Below, one piece after another: positions 35,932-44,774 of a stretch of DNA of 64,000 nucleotides. The notes beneath the pieces are model-generated. The model did no database searches and was not told where the DNA came from. It saw only the letters and a list, made by a program, of their open reading frames with translations. This stretch comes from Cellulomonas sp. URHE0023 (lineage in GTDB: Bacteria; Actinomycetota; Actinomycetes; Actinomycetales; Cellulomonadaceae): positions 62,001 through 126,000 of the forward strand of contig NZ_JIAN01000007.1 of NCBI RefSeq assembly GCF_000688475.1. The letters run 5' to 3'. Position 1 is the first letter of the stretch. Each line of letters opens with the position of its first letter. Both the position numbers and the translations under genes were made by a program.

Positions 35932-36034
35932 GCGGTTCCTCTTCTCGTCGGCTGCCTCCAGGGTCCCACGGCCGTCCGTCCACTGCCGAGGCATTTCGCT
36001 GCGGGCCGATCGCGAGGGCGGCCGACGGGATGGG

Positions 36035-36040
36035 TAGGGT
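36035..36040 (+). promoter_or_regulatory. Putative -10 hexamer of leaderless methyltransferase gene
   Basis: TAGGGT, then seven bases, then the GTG start at 36048; no Shine-Dalgarno. Confidence 0.5.
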
Positions 36041-36047
36041 CGGCGCC

Positions 36048-36647
36048 GTGAGCGAGCACGACCACTACTTCACCGCCCAGCCCGCGTCCGCCGACGAGCG
36101 GCGGGTGCTGCGGGTGCACCTTGCTGGTCGGGACCTCGAGGTCGAGACCGCGGGCGGCGTGTTCTCCCCCGACCACGTCGACCTGGGCACCCGCGTGCTC
36201 CTCGAGCACGCGGCGCCCGCACCCGCCGCCGGTGACCTCCTCGACCTCGGCTGCGGGTGGGGACCGATCGCACTGACGCTCGCGCTCGCGTCCCCCGGCG
36301 CCCGGGTGTGGGCCGTCGACGTCAACGAGAGGGCCCTCGACCTCGTGCGACGCAACGCCGAACGAGTGGGCGCGACCAACCTCACGGCCGCCCGACCGGA
36401 CGACGTACCTGACGCGATCAGGTTCTCCGCGATCTGGTCCAACCCGCCGATCCGCGTCGGCAAGGCCGCGCTGCACGAGCTGCTGCTGCGCTGGCTGCCG
36501 AGGCTGGCGGACGGCGCGCATGCGCAGCTCGTCGTCGGCAAGAACCTGGGGGCGGACTCCCTGCAGCGCTGGCTCGCCGCCGAGCTGCCCGTCACGGTCG
36601 AGCGAACCGCCAGCGCGAAGGGGTTTCGCGTCCTGAGGGTGTCGTGA
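36048..36647 (+). CDS. Class I SAM-dependent methyltransferase (RsmC-like)
   Basis: A 199-residue protein starting SEHDHYFTAQP, with the SAM motif DLGCGWGPIALTLAL, acidic AVDVNERAL and the catalytic-type IWSNPPIRVGK (NPPY-like). This is the pattern of the RsmC/RlmG family, which methylate guanines of rRNA; short actinobacterial members lack the N-terminal duplicate domain. Target unknown. Overlaps the MFS gene by GTGA. Confidence 0.9.
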   Translation: MSEHDHYFTAQPASADERRVLRVHLAGRDLEVETAGGVFSPDHVDLGTRVLLEHAAPAPAAGDLLDLGCGWGPIALTLALASPGARVWAVDVNERALDLVRRNAERVGATNLTAARPDDVPDAIRFSAIWSNPPIRVGKAALHELLLRWLPRLADGAHAQLVVGKNLGADSLQRWLAAELPVTVERTASAKGFRVLRVS

Positions 36648-38047
36648 GCGTCCCGGGCGGTGTCGACGACTGGCGGCGCCTGCGCCCGACCACCTGGAGC
36701 ATGTGCGTCCTGATCTTCCTGGTCGCGTTCGAGTCGTTCGCGGTGACCACGGTGATGCCGACCGTGTCGGCCGCGCTCGACGGCACCGCGCTGTACGCGT
36801 TCGCGTTCGCCGGGCCGCTCGCCACCGGCGTCATCGGCATGGTCGTCGCGGGCTCGTGGTCCGACCGCCACGGACCTCGAGCGCCGCTGGCCGTGGCGGT
36901 CACCCTGTTCGCCCTCGGACTGGTCGGAGCCGGTCTGGCGCCGTCCATGGGCGTCCTGGTGGTCGGTCGTCTGGTCCAGGGCCTCGGCGGCGGTGCGATG
37001 ACGGTCGCGCTCTACGTCATCGTCGGGCGGCTGTACCCGGCCGTGCTGCACCCGCGGGTGTTCGCCGGCTTCTCCGCCGCCTGGGTGCTTCCGGCGCTCG
37101 TGGGGCCGGCGCTGGCCGGGGCAGTAACCCAGAACGTCGGCTGGCGTTGGGTGTTCCTCGGCGTAGCCGTCCTGGTCCTGCCCGTGTCCCTGGTGCTGAT
37201 GCCGGCCGTCCGCCGGATCGGGCCCCCGAGCACACCGGCGGAGCGCCCGCGACGAGGCCGGCTGGCCTGGGCGATGCTCGCGGCCGCAGCGGTGCTCGGC
37301 CTCAACCTGGCCGTCTACGTCCGGCTGCCGTGGTCGGTCGTCGTGGCGGCGGTCACCGCCGCGGCTGCGATCGCCGCGCTCCGGCCGCTCGTACCCGCAG
37401 GCAGCCTCCGTGCCGCTCGAGGGCTGCCGGCGGTCATCGCGACCCGCGGGCTCGTCGCGGGCGGCTTCGTGGGCGCCGAGGTCTACCTGCCGTACCTGCT
37501 CACCGACCGCTACGGCTTCTCGCCGACCACCGCCGGTCTCGCGCTGACCTTCGCGGCGCTGGCCTGGGCAGGGACCTCGTGGCTCCAGGGCCGGCTCGGT
37601 GACCGCCTCACCAGTCACCACGCGATCGTGCTCGGTGCGGCGCTGGTCGTGGTGGCCGTCGGCGGGGTCGCGGTCACGGCGGCTCTCCACCTCGCACCCG
37701 CCGTGGCGATCACGTGCTGGACCGTCGGCGGTGGCGGCATGGGGCTCGTGTACTCGCGGCTCACCGTGCTCGTCCTTGCCTACTCGGCGCCCGGCAGCCA
37801 GGGCACCCACACCTCGGCCCTGTCCATCGCCGACTCGATCGGCGCCGCGCTCGCGCTCGCGCTCACCGGTCTCGCGTTCACCTCGGTGCTGGGCTCCGAC
37901 GCCTCACCGGACCTGCCCTTCACGGCCAGCCTGCTCGTGGCGCTGCTGTTCGCCGTGGGCGCGCTCGTCGCAGCGCCACGGGTGCTGACGCGTCAGACGG
38001 GCGACGAGACCGCCGACGCCGCCGCGTCGAGCGCGCTGCGCACCTGA
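36644..38047 (+). CDS. MFS transporter
   Basis: A 467-residue membrane protein with about 14 hydrophobic segments. It has the drug-exporter-type loop motif GSWSDRHGPRAPLAVAV and the helix-5-like motif GFSAAWVLPALVGPALAGAV (motif C), suggesting the DHA2 group of proton-driven exporters. Substrate unknown. Its GTG overlaps the stop of the methyltransferase gene (four bases). Its 3' end overlaps the convergent thioredoxin gene by 55 bases. Confidence 0.9.
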   Translation: MSVPGGVDDWRRLRPTTWSMCVLIFLVAFESFAVTTVMPTVSAALDGTALYAFAFAGPLATGVIGMVVAGSWSDRHGPRAPLAVAVTLFALGLVGAGLAPSMGVLVVGRLVQGLGGGAMTVALYVIVGRLYPAVLHPRVFAGFSAAWVLPALVGPALAGAVTQNVGWRWVFLGVAVLVLPVSLVLMPAVRRIGPPSTPAERPRRGRLAWAMLAAAAVLGLNLAVYVRLPWSVVVAAVTAAAAIAALRPLVPAGSLRAARGLPAVIATRGLVAGGFVGAEVYLPYLLTDRYGFSPTTAGLALTFAALAWAGTSWLQGRLGDRLTSHHAIVLGAALVVVAVGGVAVTAALHLAPAVAITCWTVGGGGMGLVYSRLTVLVLAYSAPGSQGTHTSALSIADSIGAALALALTGLAFTSVLGSDASPDLPFTASLLVALLFAVGALVAAPRVLTRQTGDETADAAASSALRT

Positions 38048-38319
38048 GCGAGCGTCGGGGCGCCGGAGGCTCGACGGACGACCTCACCGGTGGCGTCCAG
38101 GACGAGGACGGTCGGTGTGACGTCGACGCCGAGCCGCTCGCCCAGGGCCGTGTGCTCGGCGACGTCGAGGTCCACGTGCGCCACCCCGTCGGCCGTGGCG
38201 ACGGCGCGCTCCACGACGTGCCTGGTCGCGCGGCACGGGGCGCAGAACGTGCTCGAGAACTGCACGACGGTCGCGCGCTCGCCGAGCGCGACGCCGAGCT
38301 CCTCGGTGGTGAGCCTCAT
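37993..38319 (-). CDS. Thioredoxin family protein
   Basis: A 108-residue thioredoxin fold with the active site Cys26-Ala-Pro-Cys29 (CAPC rather than the classical CGPC) and the cis-Pro loop VTPTVLV. Cytosolic thiol-disulphide role presumed; the CAPC centre may shift redox potential. The ATG overlaps the dapF stop (ATGA), so it is translated with dapF. The last 55 bases overlap the opposite MFS gene. Confidence 0.9.
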   Translation of the reverse strand: MRLTTEELGVALGERATVVQFSSTFCAPCRATRHVVERAVATADGVAHVDLDVAEHTALGERLGVDVTPTVLVLDATGEVVRRASGAPTLAQVRSALDAAASAVSSPV

Positions 38320-39263
38320 CTCAGCGCCGACAGGTCGACGTCAGCAGTCGCGACGAGAACGGCGGGACCGGCGAGCTCGACATGGCCGCTCGGCAGCACG
38401 GTGACCCGCACCGTCCCGCCGGGAACCTCCACGAGCCACACGTCCGGCGCACCGGCACCTGCCCAGGTCCGCACCGCGAGCGCCGCGGCGCACGCACCCG
38501 TGCCACAGGAGCGGGTCTCCCCGACTCCGCGCTCGTGGACCCGCATGCGCACACGGCCCACGAGGGTGCCGTCCGTCGCGCGCTTCTCACCCAACGGGAG
38601 CACGAGCTCCACGTTGGTGCCGTTCGGCGGCACCGGCATGACCTGGGGCGCACGTGTGAGGTCTGCAGCGGCCAGCTCCGTCTCGTCCTGCAGCGCGAGC
38701 ACCACGTGCGGGTTGCCGAGGTCGACGCTCAGACCGGGACGCGCGTCGTCGACCCCGACGACGAGCACCTCGGCGTCGGCACCTCTGGCGGACGCTGCGT
38801 CGCCCCCCGGCAGCAACCAGCGGCCCATGTCCACGGCATACCAGACGTCGTCGCCGATGCCGGCCGGCACCGCGACGCGACGCACTCGCTTGACGCCCGC
38901 GCGGGTGCCGAGCGCGAGCTCGCTCTGCTCCGGGTCCCACAGTCCGAGCCGCTCGAGGAACGCTGCGAAGACACGGACCCCGTTGCCGCACATCTCCGCG
39001 ACCGATCCGTCGCCGTTGCGGTAGTCCATGAACCACTGCGCACCCGGCTCCTCGGCCAGCACGGCCGCACCCTCGGGCAGGTGCTCGGTGCCGATCACGC
39101 GGATGACGCCGTCGCCGCCCAGGCCGCCGCGGCGGTCGGCAAGCTCGCGCACGAGCTCCGTGGACAGATCGATCGTGCCGGAGCGGTCGTCGAGCAGCAC
39201 GAAGTCGTTCTGCGTGCCGTGGCCCTTGGTCACGTGCAGCGTCGAGGTCGCGACGGCCGTCAT
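38316..39263 (-). CDS. dapF: Diaminopimelate epimerase
   Basis: DapF converts LL- to meso-diaminopimelate in the lysine pathway. The 315-residue protein has the two catalytic cysteines, Cys92 in AEMCGNGVR and Cys253 in SCGTGACA, and the N-terminal KGHGTQNDFVLL. Its start overlaps the miaA stop and its stop overlaps the thioredoxin start, both by four bases. The presence of a DAP pathway does not settle which diamino acid enters the cell wall. Confidence 0.97.
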   Translation of the reverse strand: MTAVATSTLHVTKGHGTQNDFVLLDDRSGTIDLSTELVRELADRRGGLGGDGVIRVIGTEHLPEGAAVLAEEPGAQWFMDYRNGDGSVAEMCGNGVRVFAAFLERLGLWDPEQSELALGTRAGVKRVRRVAVPAGIGDDVWYAVDMGRWLLPGGDAASARGADAEVLVVGVDDARPGLSVDLGNPHVVLALQDETELAAADLTRAPQVMPVPPNGTNVELVLPLGEKRATDGTLVGRVRMRVHERGVGETRSCGTGACAAALAVRTWAGAGAPDVWLVEVPGGTVRVTVLPSGHVELAGPAVLVATADVDLSALR

Positions 39264-40216
39264 GATCCCAGGCTACGTCGCGGAGCCGGGTCGTCGGTGG
39301 CGAGCCCCAGCTCGCCCGTGTCCGCGGCGGCGACCAGGCTCAGCGCGCGACCCAGGAGGTCCGGGTCAAGCGCGTCCAGCCAGTGCACGCGTGGGTCGCG
39401 GCCGAACCACCCCATCTGCTTGCGCGCCAGCCGACGCGTTCCCGCTGCGATCGCGTCGAACGCCTCGTCGAGCGTGAGCTCGGCCCGGAGCATCGCGAGG
39501 ATCTCGGCGTAGCCCACCGCGCGCGACGCGGTCCGGCCCAGACCGGACGTCACCAGCGCCCGCACCTCGTCGACGAGCCCGCTGCGGCGCATCCGGTCGA
39601 CACGTCCGGAGATGCGCTCGTCGAGCACGGCCCGGTCGCAGTCGAGCCCGATCTGGACTGCCGGCACCTCGTAGACGTGCTGCGGAAGGGACGCCGAGTA
39701 CATGCGACCGGTCAGCGCGATGACCTCGAGCGCCCTCACGATCCTGCGTGCGTTCCGGGGTCCGATGCCCTCGGCGGCTTCCGGGTCGACCGATGCCAGC
39801 TCGGTGTGAAGCGCCCGGGACCCTTCGGCCTCGACCCTGGCCTCCAGCGCCGCGCGGACCTCCGGGTCGGTTCCGGGGAACTCCATGTGGTCGAGCAGCG
39901 CCCGCACGTACAGCCCTGAGCCACCGACCGCGACCGACCTGTGCCCGCGCCCGTCGATCTCCCCGAACGCGGCCCGCGCACGTGCCTGGTAGTCCGCGAC
40001 GGATGCGTCCTCGTGCGGGTCAAGGATGTCCAGGAGATGGTGCGGGATGCCGCGCCGCTCGTCGACCGTCAGCTTCGCGGTCCCGATGTCCATGCCGCGG
40101 TACAGCTGCATGGCGTCGGCATTGACCACCTCGCCACCCAGCGCCTCGGCGAGTGCGAGCGCGAGGTCCGACTTGCCGGTCGCAGTGGGCCCGACGACCG
40201 CGACGACGAGCGTCAC
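39260..40216 (-). CDS. miaA: tRNA dimethylallyltransferase MiaA
   Basis: MiaA adds a dimethylallyl group to A37 of tRNAs reading UNN codons, the substrate for MiaB, which is encoded 2.5 kb away. The 318-residue protein starts MTLVVAVVGPTATGKSDLAL (P-loop at 9-16), with NADAMQLYRGMDIGTAK, DYQARAR and VGGSGLYVRAL. The GTG 40216 overlaps the YbjN stop as GTGA; reading further upstream in frame would run through the opposite phase of the YbjN gene. Confidence 0.97.
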   Translation of the reverse strand: MTLVVAVVGPTATGKSDLALALAEALGGEVVNADAMQLYRGMDIGTAKLTVDERRGIPHHLLDILDPHEDASVADYQARARAAFGEIDGRGHRSVAVGGSGLYVRALLDHMEFPGTDPEVRAALEARVEAEGSRALHTELASVDPEAAEGIGPRNARRIVRALEVIALTGRMYSASLPQHVYEVPAVQIGLDCDRAVLDERISGRVDRMRRSGLVDEVRALVTSGLGRTASRAVGYAEILAMLRAELTLDEAFDAIAAGTRRLARKQMGWFGRDPRVHWLDALDPDLLGRALSLVAAADTGELGLATDDPAPRRSLGS

Positions 40217-40701
40217 TCTGCGGTGGGCCGCGCGGGGTCGTGGTACGCCACCGGCGCGGCCGGCGTCTCGGGGACGAAGCGCTTGGTCATCTCGCGGAAG
40301 AAGCCCAGGGACGAGCCGATGCTGGTCGAGAGCTGCAGGTCCAGCTGCTCGTCGGTCACGCCGCGGTCCCAGGCGATCGTGTGCTCGGTGTAGACCGCGA
40401 CCTCGTCCTCGTCCGCCTTGACGTAGACCTTGGGCCAGAGCATCTGCTGGGACCACTCGTTGCACGCGATGAGCATGGTGCCGAGCTGGTTGCGCGGCAC
40501 GGTGTGACCCCAACGCCCCCTGACCTGGAAGTAGGCCTTGTCGGGGCCCATGGTCATGAACCAGAACGGGTTGCCGTCCCACGCCGCGAACAGGTCTCCG
40601 TCGGCGTCCGTGCCGTACTTCGCGCCTTGTGCGTCAAGCAGGCGCGCGGCCCGCTCGATCGCCAGCGGCGCAAGCGTGGGCTCGGTGTTCTCGACAGACA
40701 T
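40213..40701 (-). CDS. YbjN domain-containing protein (copy 1)
   Basis: A 162-residue protein of the type III secretion chaperone-like YbjN fold. Key segments: YFQVRGRWGHTVPRNQ, ACNEWSQQMLWPKVYVK and the acidic DEVAVYTEHTIAWDRGVTD. The function is unknown; YbjN is a multicopy stress-linked family. Here it is translationally coupled to miaA. Two further paralogues lie at 41592-42703 on the other strand. Confidence 0.88.
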   Translation of the reverse strand: MSVENTEPTLAPLAIERAARLLDAQGAKYGTDADGDLFAAWDGNPFWFMTMGPDKAYFQVRGRWGHTVPRNQLGTMLIACNEWSQQMLWPKVYVKADEDEVAVYTEHTIAWDRGVTDEQLDLQLSTSIGSSLGFFREMTKRFVPETPAAPVAYHDPARPTAE

Positions 40702-40776
40702 CGGTACCTCGTCGGGTCGGTCCGTGGCGGCGCCGCGGGCGTTGGTGGGTACGCAGACCTTACCGGCGCCGTGCCG

Positions 40777-41511
40777 TCACACCGGGACGGTCCACAGCAG
40801 CACGGCGTGCTGCGCGCCCAGGACGACCTCGTCTGCCAGGAGCCTCGCAACGACCGGGACGTCAGCCGTCGCGCCCACGAGGACCTGCCAGGGCGCCCAG
40901 CCACGTACCGCGAGCTCGGCGGCGACACCGGCGTCCGCCGACGCGAGGCGAGCACGCGCCTCCGGACTCGCGTCGGCCAGGTCGGCGAGGAGTGCTGCGT
41001 CGTACGCAGGCGCCCGGTCGTCGTCGGCGAGCGGGGCGTCGGGGCCGTGCCGGCCGCTGCCGGACCCGACGACGACCAAGCCAGTCCGCCGTCCGGCGAC
41101 GAACGAGGACCCGAGTGCCTGCAGCGCGTCGGCCCCCGCCGCGGGCGTGACCTCGACGACGCGCACGGCGCGGGGCTGCCCGGCTCGGTGGACCAGGTGC
41201 AGCGCGACGACGCTCGCGACCGACGGCTGGACGCGGCTCGTCGCATCGTCCTCCAGGGTGACGTCCTGCGCGGGCCACCGGACCTGCGCGTCCGGGATCC
41301 CCGCCGCGCCGAGCGAGCTGCTGACCGTGCCGCCCAGGACGCGGTCCACCGGACCGGGGGCGACGACGACCACCACGTCGGGCGACAGCGCCATGAGCTG
41401 CTCGATCGCCGACATCGCGGGCCCGAGGAGCCCGTGGACGGGTCCCGCGCCGCCTGTGACGCCCGGGACGAGCGTCGCGGTGTCCGGGACCAGGGCGGCG
41501 GCGACGAGCAT
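40777..41511 (-). CDS. Class III extradiol dioxygenase-like (LigB fold) protein
   Basis: A 244-residue protein similar in layout to actinobacterial LigB-subunit-like proteins encoded between miaB and miaA: MLVAAALVPDTATLVPGVTGG at the start, SPDVVVVVAPGPVD, and GLVVVGSGSGRHGPDAPL. A canonical metal-binding His is not seen in the N-terminal VPDTAT stretch, so dioxygenase activity is doubtful. The start was placed at ATG 41511 because upstream codons do not match the family. Role unknown. Confidence 0.82.
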   Translation of the reverse strand: MLVAAALVPDTATLVPGVTGGAGPVHGLLGPAMSAIEQLMALSPDVVVVVAPGPVDRVLGGTVSSSLGAAGIPDAQVRWPAQDVTLEDDATSRVQPSVASVVALHLVHRAGQPRAVRVVEVTPAAGADALQALGSSFVAGRRTGLVVVGSGSGRHGPDAPLADDDRAPAYDAALLADLADASPEARARLASADAGVAAELAVRGWAPWQVLVGATADVPVVARLLADEVVLGAQHAVLLWTVPV

Positions 41512-41578
41512 GCTCCGACGGTAGCGGCCGGACGGAGGGACTCTGGACGCTGGCGCTCGCATCGTCGGTGGCCCCCGG

Positions 41579-41584
41579 TATGGT
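41579..41584 (+). promoter_or_regulatory. Putative -10 hexamer of leaderless YbjN gene
   Basis: TATGGT, then seven bases, then the ATG at 41592; no Shine-Dalgarno. Confidence 0.5.
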
Positions 41585-41591
41585 CGTGCGC

Positions 41592-42185
41592 ATGAGCTCG
41601 TTCGGGGATCGTGCGCGGCGTTGGTTCCGCAGCCCGGCGCGCCCCACGCCCGCGCGGCCCGTCGTCCCGATCCCGACGGACGACGAGGAGCTCCACGACC
41701 GCGTCGCCGAGCTCCTGGCCAAGGAGCTGGGGGTCGCGGAGTCGTCCAACGACCTGCCGACTGAGGTCTCCCCCGCGCGCATCGCATCGTGGATGACCGA
41801 CAACGCGTTCTCCTACTTCGTGGACAACGACGGGGACCTCGGCGGGTTGTGGCGAGGTCGGCTCTTCTACTTCTTCCTGTTCGGGGAGGACTCCGAGATC
41901 CTGCAGATCCGTGGTCAGTGGCATCGCGAGGTCGCGATCGAGCGGCTCGAAGAGGTGCTCGACATCTGCAACGAGTGGAACGCCGACCGCATCTGGCCGA
42001 AGGCCTACGTCCGCGTGCGGGACAACGGCCGCATCCACGTGGTGTCCGAGGTGGCGACGGACCTGGAGCACGGCGCCACCGACGCGCAGCTCAGCCAGAT
42101 GCTCTTCTGCGGGCTCTCCACCGGCAGCATGTTCTTCGACGCCCTCGACGAGCGCTACCCCGACCCGGCAGGAGTCGCGCCGTGA
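41592..42185 (+). CDS. YbjN domain-containing protein (copy 2)
   Basis: A 197-residue protein with a basic N-terminal stretch and a YbjN domain (about 60-190): FSYFVDNDGDLGGLW, EILQIRGQWHREV, CNEWNADRIWPKAYVRV and GATDAQLSQMLFCGLSTG. Function unknown. Leaderless start. The stop overlaps the next YbjN gene (GTGA), so the two are made together, perhaps as a heteromer. Confidence 0.88.
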   Translation: MSSFGDRARRWFRSPARPTPARPVVPIPTDDEELHDRVAELLAKELGVAESSNDLPTEVSPARIASWMTDNAFSYFVDNDGDLGGLWRGRLFYFFLFGEDSEILQIRGQWHREVAIERLEEVLDICNEWNADRIWPKAYVRVRDNGRIHVVSEVATDLEHGATDAQLSQMLFCGLSTGSMFFDALDERYPDPAGVAP

Positions 42186-42703
42186 GCGGCCCCGGCTGGC
42201 TGCTGCGGGTCCTCGGCGGGCTCCCGAAGCCGACCAAGAAGCCCGACCCCGGCGACGGGCCGCCCTACCCGCTGACCCGGGAACGCATCGCGGACTACCT
42301 CGTCGGGCGCGGCTACCGGTTCGTGATCGACGATGACGGCGACCTGACCGGCACATGGGACGGCAGCCGCTTCTGGTTCCTCATGCTGGGCGAGCAGCAG
42401 GAGATCCTCCAGGTACGCGGCCGTTGGCACCGCAGCCTCCCGCTGGACCAGCGGGCATCTGCCTCTTTGGCGGTCAACGACTGGAACCGCGAGCGGATCT
42501 GGCCCAAGGCCTACATCCGTGAGGAGGAGGGCGTGCTGGCTCTCTACAGCGAGGTCTCCGCCGACTTCGAACCGGGCGTCACCGACGTCCAGCTCGCTCA
42601 GCTGCTGGCCTGCGGGCTGGGCACGGGCGTCCAGATGTTCACGACTCTCGAAGCACTGCTGCCGCGCGACGACGTCACGCCACCAGACGTCCCCGACAAC
42701 TAG
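42182..42703 (+). CDS. YbjN domain-containing protein (copy 3)
   Basis: A 173-residue paralogue of the preceding gene: [51 protein letters not shown] and [18 protein letters not shown]. Function unknown. GTG start overlapping the previous stop. Its end overlaps the end of convergent miaB by four bases. Confidence 0.88.
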   Translation: MSGPGWLLRVLGGLPKPTKKPDPGDGPPYPLTRERIADYLVGRGYRFVIDDDGDLTGTWDGSRFWFLMLGEQQEILQVRGRWHRSLPLDQRASASLAVNDWNRERIWPKAYIREEEGVLALYSEVSADFEPGVTDVQLAQLLACGLGTGVQMFTTLEALLPRDDVTPPDVPDN

Positions 42704-44253
42704 CGCAACGTCGGCAGCCCGAGCGCCACAGGACCGACCGGTGCGGCGGACCCGCACGCGTCGCCGGAACCACCGTGGCTGTGGTCGTCGTCGGTGCGAC
42801 GTTCCCAGGCGTCACCCGCACGCGTGGGTCGGACGTCGAACCGGCCGCCCGGAACGACCGCTGAGTCCGCCACCAGGTGGTACGGCGCTGCATACGTGAC
42901 GTCCACGCTCACCAGGTCGCCGGGACGAGGGACCGCACCACCGTCCGGAACAGCGAGGTGCACGAGGCGGTTGTCGGCGGCACGCCCGGTCAGCCGGTGC
43001 GACGCGCCGTCCTTGCGGCCCTCGGCTTCCGCCACCAGCACCTCGACCGTGCGGCCGACCTGGGCGCGGTTCTCCTCGAGGGAGATCCGGTCCTGCAGCG
43101 CGGCGAGCCGGACGTAACGCTCCTGGACCACCGCCTTCGGCACCTCGTCCGGCAGGTCGAACGCCGCGGTGCCGGGGCGGGGCGAGTACTGGAAGGTGTA
43201 GGCCGACGCGAACCGGGACGCCTCGACGACCCGCAGCGTCTCCTCGAAGTCCTCCTCGGTCTCACCGGGGAAGCCGACGATGATGTCCGTCGTGATCGCG
43301 GCGTCCGGCATGGCGTCTCGCACGCGGTCCAGGATGCCCAGGAACTTGTCCGACCGGTACGAGCGGCGCATCGCGCGCAGGATCCGGTCCGAGCCCGACT
43401 GCAACGGCATGTGCAGCTGCGGCATCACTGTCGGAGTCTGCGCCATCGCCTCGATGACGTCGTCGGTGAACGCGGCCGGGTGCGGCGAGGTGAACCGGAG
43501 CCGTTCCAGCCCTTCGACGGCCCCCACCGCCCGGAGCAGCTTGGCAAACGCACCCCGGTCACCGAAGCCCACACCGTAGGAGTTCACGTTCTGCCCGAGC
43601 AGCGTCACCTCCACGGCGCCCTGACCGACCAACGCGTCGACCTCCGCGAGGATCTCGCCCGGGCGTCGGTCGCGCTCCTTGCCGCGCAGGTGCGGCACGA
43701 TGCAGAACGTGCACGTGTTGTTGCAGCCCACGCTGATGGACACCCAGCCGGCATAGACCGACTCTCGCCGGGTCGGGAGCGTCGACGGGAAGACCTTGAG
43801 GGACTCCTCGATCTCGACCTGCGCCTCGGCGTTGTGCCGCGCCCGCTCGAGCAGGACCGGCAGGACGTCCAGGTTGTGGGTGCCGAAGACGACATCCACC
43901 CACGGGGCACGCTCGACGATCCCCGAGCGGTCCTTCTGCGCGAGGCACCCGCCGACGGCGATCTGCATCCCAGGACGAGCCCTCTTGGTCCCGGCCAGTC
44001 GGCCCAGGTTCCCGTAGAGCTTGTCGGCCGCGTTCTCGCGGACGGCGCACGTGTTGATGACGATGACGTCGGCGTCCTCGGACGCAGCGTCCGCTGGGCT
44101 GGCCGCCACGTAGCCCGCTCGCTCGAGCATGCCGGCCATGTGCTCGGAGTCGTGCACGTTCATCTGGCAGCCGAGCGTCTTGACGACGTAGGTGCGCGCT
44201 CGGGGATCACCGACGGCGGCGTCGGGGGCTGTGGGCACCGCGCTCGTAGACAT
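42700..44253 (-). CDS. miaB: tRNA-2-methylthio-N6-dimethylallyladenosine synthase MiaB
   Basis: MiaB is a radical-SAM enzyme that adds a methylthio group to i6A37 of tRNA, acting after MiaA. The 517-residue protein has an MTTase N-terminal domain ([33 protein letters not shown]), the radical-SAM cluster motif [23 protein letters not shown] and a C-terminal TRAM domain. A Gly/Ser/His-rich tail of about 50 residues beyond TRAM is not conserved. Transcribed leftward from the unusual intergenic region at 44254. Confidence 0.96.
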   Translation of the reverse strand: MSTSAVPTAPDAAVGDPRARTYVVKTLGCQMNVHDSEHMAGMLERAGYVAASPADAASEDADVIVINTCAVRENAADKLYGNLGRLAGTKRARPGMQIAVGGCLAQKDRSGIVERAPWVDVVFGTHNLDVLPVLLERARHNAEAQVEIEESLKVFPSTLPTRRESVYAGWVSISVGCNNTCTFCIVPHLRGKERDRRPGEILAEVDALVGQGAVEVTLLGQNVNSYGVGFGDRGAFAKLLRAVGAVEGLERLRFTSPHPAAFTDDVIEAMAQTPTVMPQLHMPLQSGSDRILRAMRRSYRSDKFLGILDRVRDAMPDAAITTDIIVGFPGETEEDFEETLRVVEASRFASAYTFQYSPRPGTAAFDLPDEVPKAVVQERYVRLAALQDRISLEENRAQVGRTVEVLVAEAEGRKDGASHRLTGRAADNRLVHLAVPDGGAVPRPGDLVSVDVTYAAPYHLVADSAVVPGGRFDVRPTRAGDAWERRTDDDHSHGGSGDACGSAAPVGPVALGLPTLR

Positions 44254-44284
44254 CGCCTACAAGGGTACGGCCGGACCGGAGGGG

Positions 44285-44328
44285 CTCAGATCACCGCTGC
44301 GCGAGACTCAGATCAGCACTGTGCGAGG
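44285..44328 (+). repeat. 22-bp imperfect tandem repeat
   Basis: Two adjacent copies beginning CTCAGATCA at 44285 and 44307 agree at 18 of 22 positions. They lie 32-75 bases upstream of the miaB start. Confidence 0.75.
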
Positions 44329-44482
44329 TGGGACATTTCGGACTAGCATGACGGAATGGGGGAATGTCGGGGGGCACCGCCGCCCGCGCATAGAAATGAC
44401 GCACCGGTGCCATTCCGGGGCGCCGACCGGAATTTCAGGACCCCACACGCCGGCGACCGCATTCCGGGCGCCATGTCCCACC
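44327..44482. repeat. Possible MITE-like segment bounded by 10-bp inverted repeats
   Basis: GGTGGGACAT at 44327-44336 and its exact reverse complement at 44473-44482 bound 156 bp. The GGTGGGACATTTCGG-type end resembles, from memory, ends of some actinobacterial IS481-like elements. Inside are two direct GGAATG and two inverted CATTCC copies. No transposase and no clear target duplication were seen. Confidence 0.35.
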
Positions 44483-44532
44483 GTCTGTCGGTCGTGTCCA
44501 ACGGCCCGCGGGCACCGGCGCACCGACTCGTT

Positions 44533-44577
44533 GCCTGACGACGCCCGAGCACAGGGTTGTGCTCCCGCAGGTCAGGC
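44533..44577 (+). other. Two-part dyad (possible RNA hairpin)
   Basis: GCCTGAC/GTCAGGC (44533-44539, 44571-44577) encloses GAGCAC/GTGCTC (44547-44552, 44559-44564). It could form a 5'-leader hairpin or terminator upstream of the micro-ORF. Confidence 0.45.
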
Positions 44578-44774
44578 CGTCCTGTCGGTCAGATCGACGA
44601 CGACGCACCATCCGCACAGGGCGGTCTCTTAGCGCCCCGCCGACCTTTTGTCTGCGGAAGATCGATTGGGCGAAGCGCTCTGCGCACGTTCCTGCTCGCG
44701 CACATCCGACCCACCGAGCCACCTCTCGGGCAGCCCGCCCGAGAAAAGCACACGACACCACGGGGGAACACACG

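Larger units (their letters stand above)
44254..44774. other. Repeat-rich 0.5 kb region between miaB and a micro-ORF
   Basis: No convincing gene is seen here. The base composition is visibly less GC-rich than the flanks in places. It contains an imperfect 22-bp tandem repeat (44285-44328), a 10-bp inverted repeat GGTGGGACAT/ATGTCCCACC spanning 44327-44482, a two-part dyad (44533-44577) and a short hairpin CTCGGGC/GCCCGAG (44725-44743) just before the next Shine-Dalgarno. It must carry the miaB promoter and that of the rightward locus; neither was assigned. Confidence 0.6.

Noticed and set aside
44308..44523. Minus-strand small ORFs in the region upstream of the micro-ORF
   Set aside because: They span the inverted repeats, have no Shine-Dalgarno and no recognisable content.
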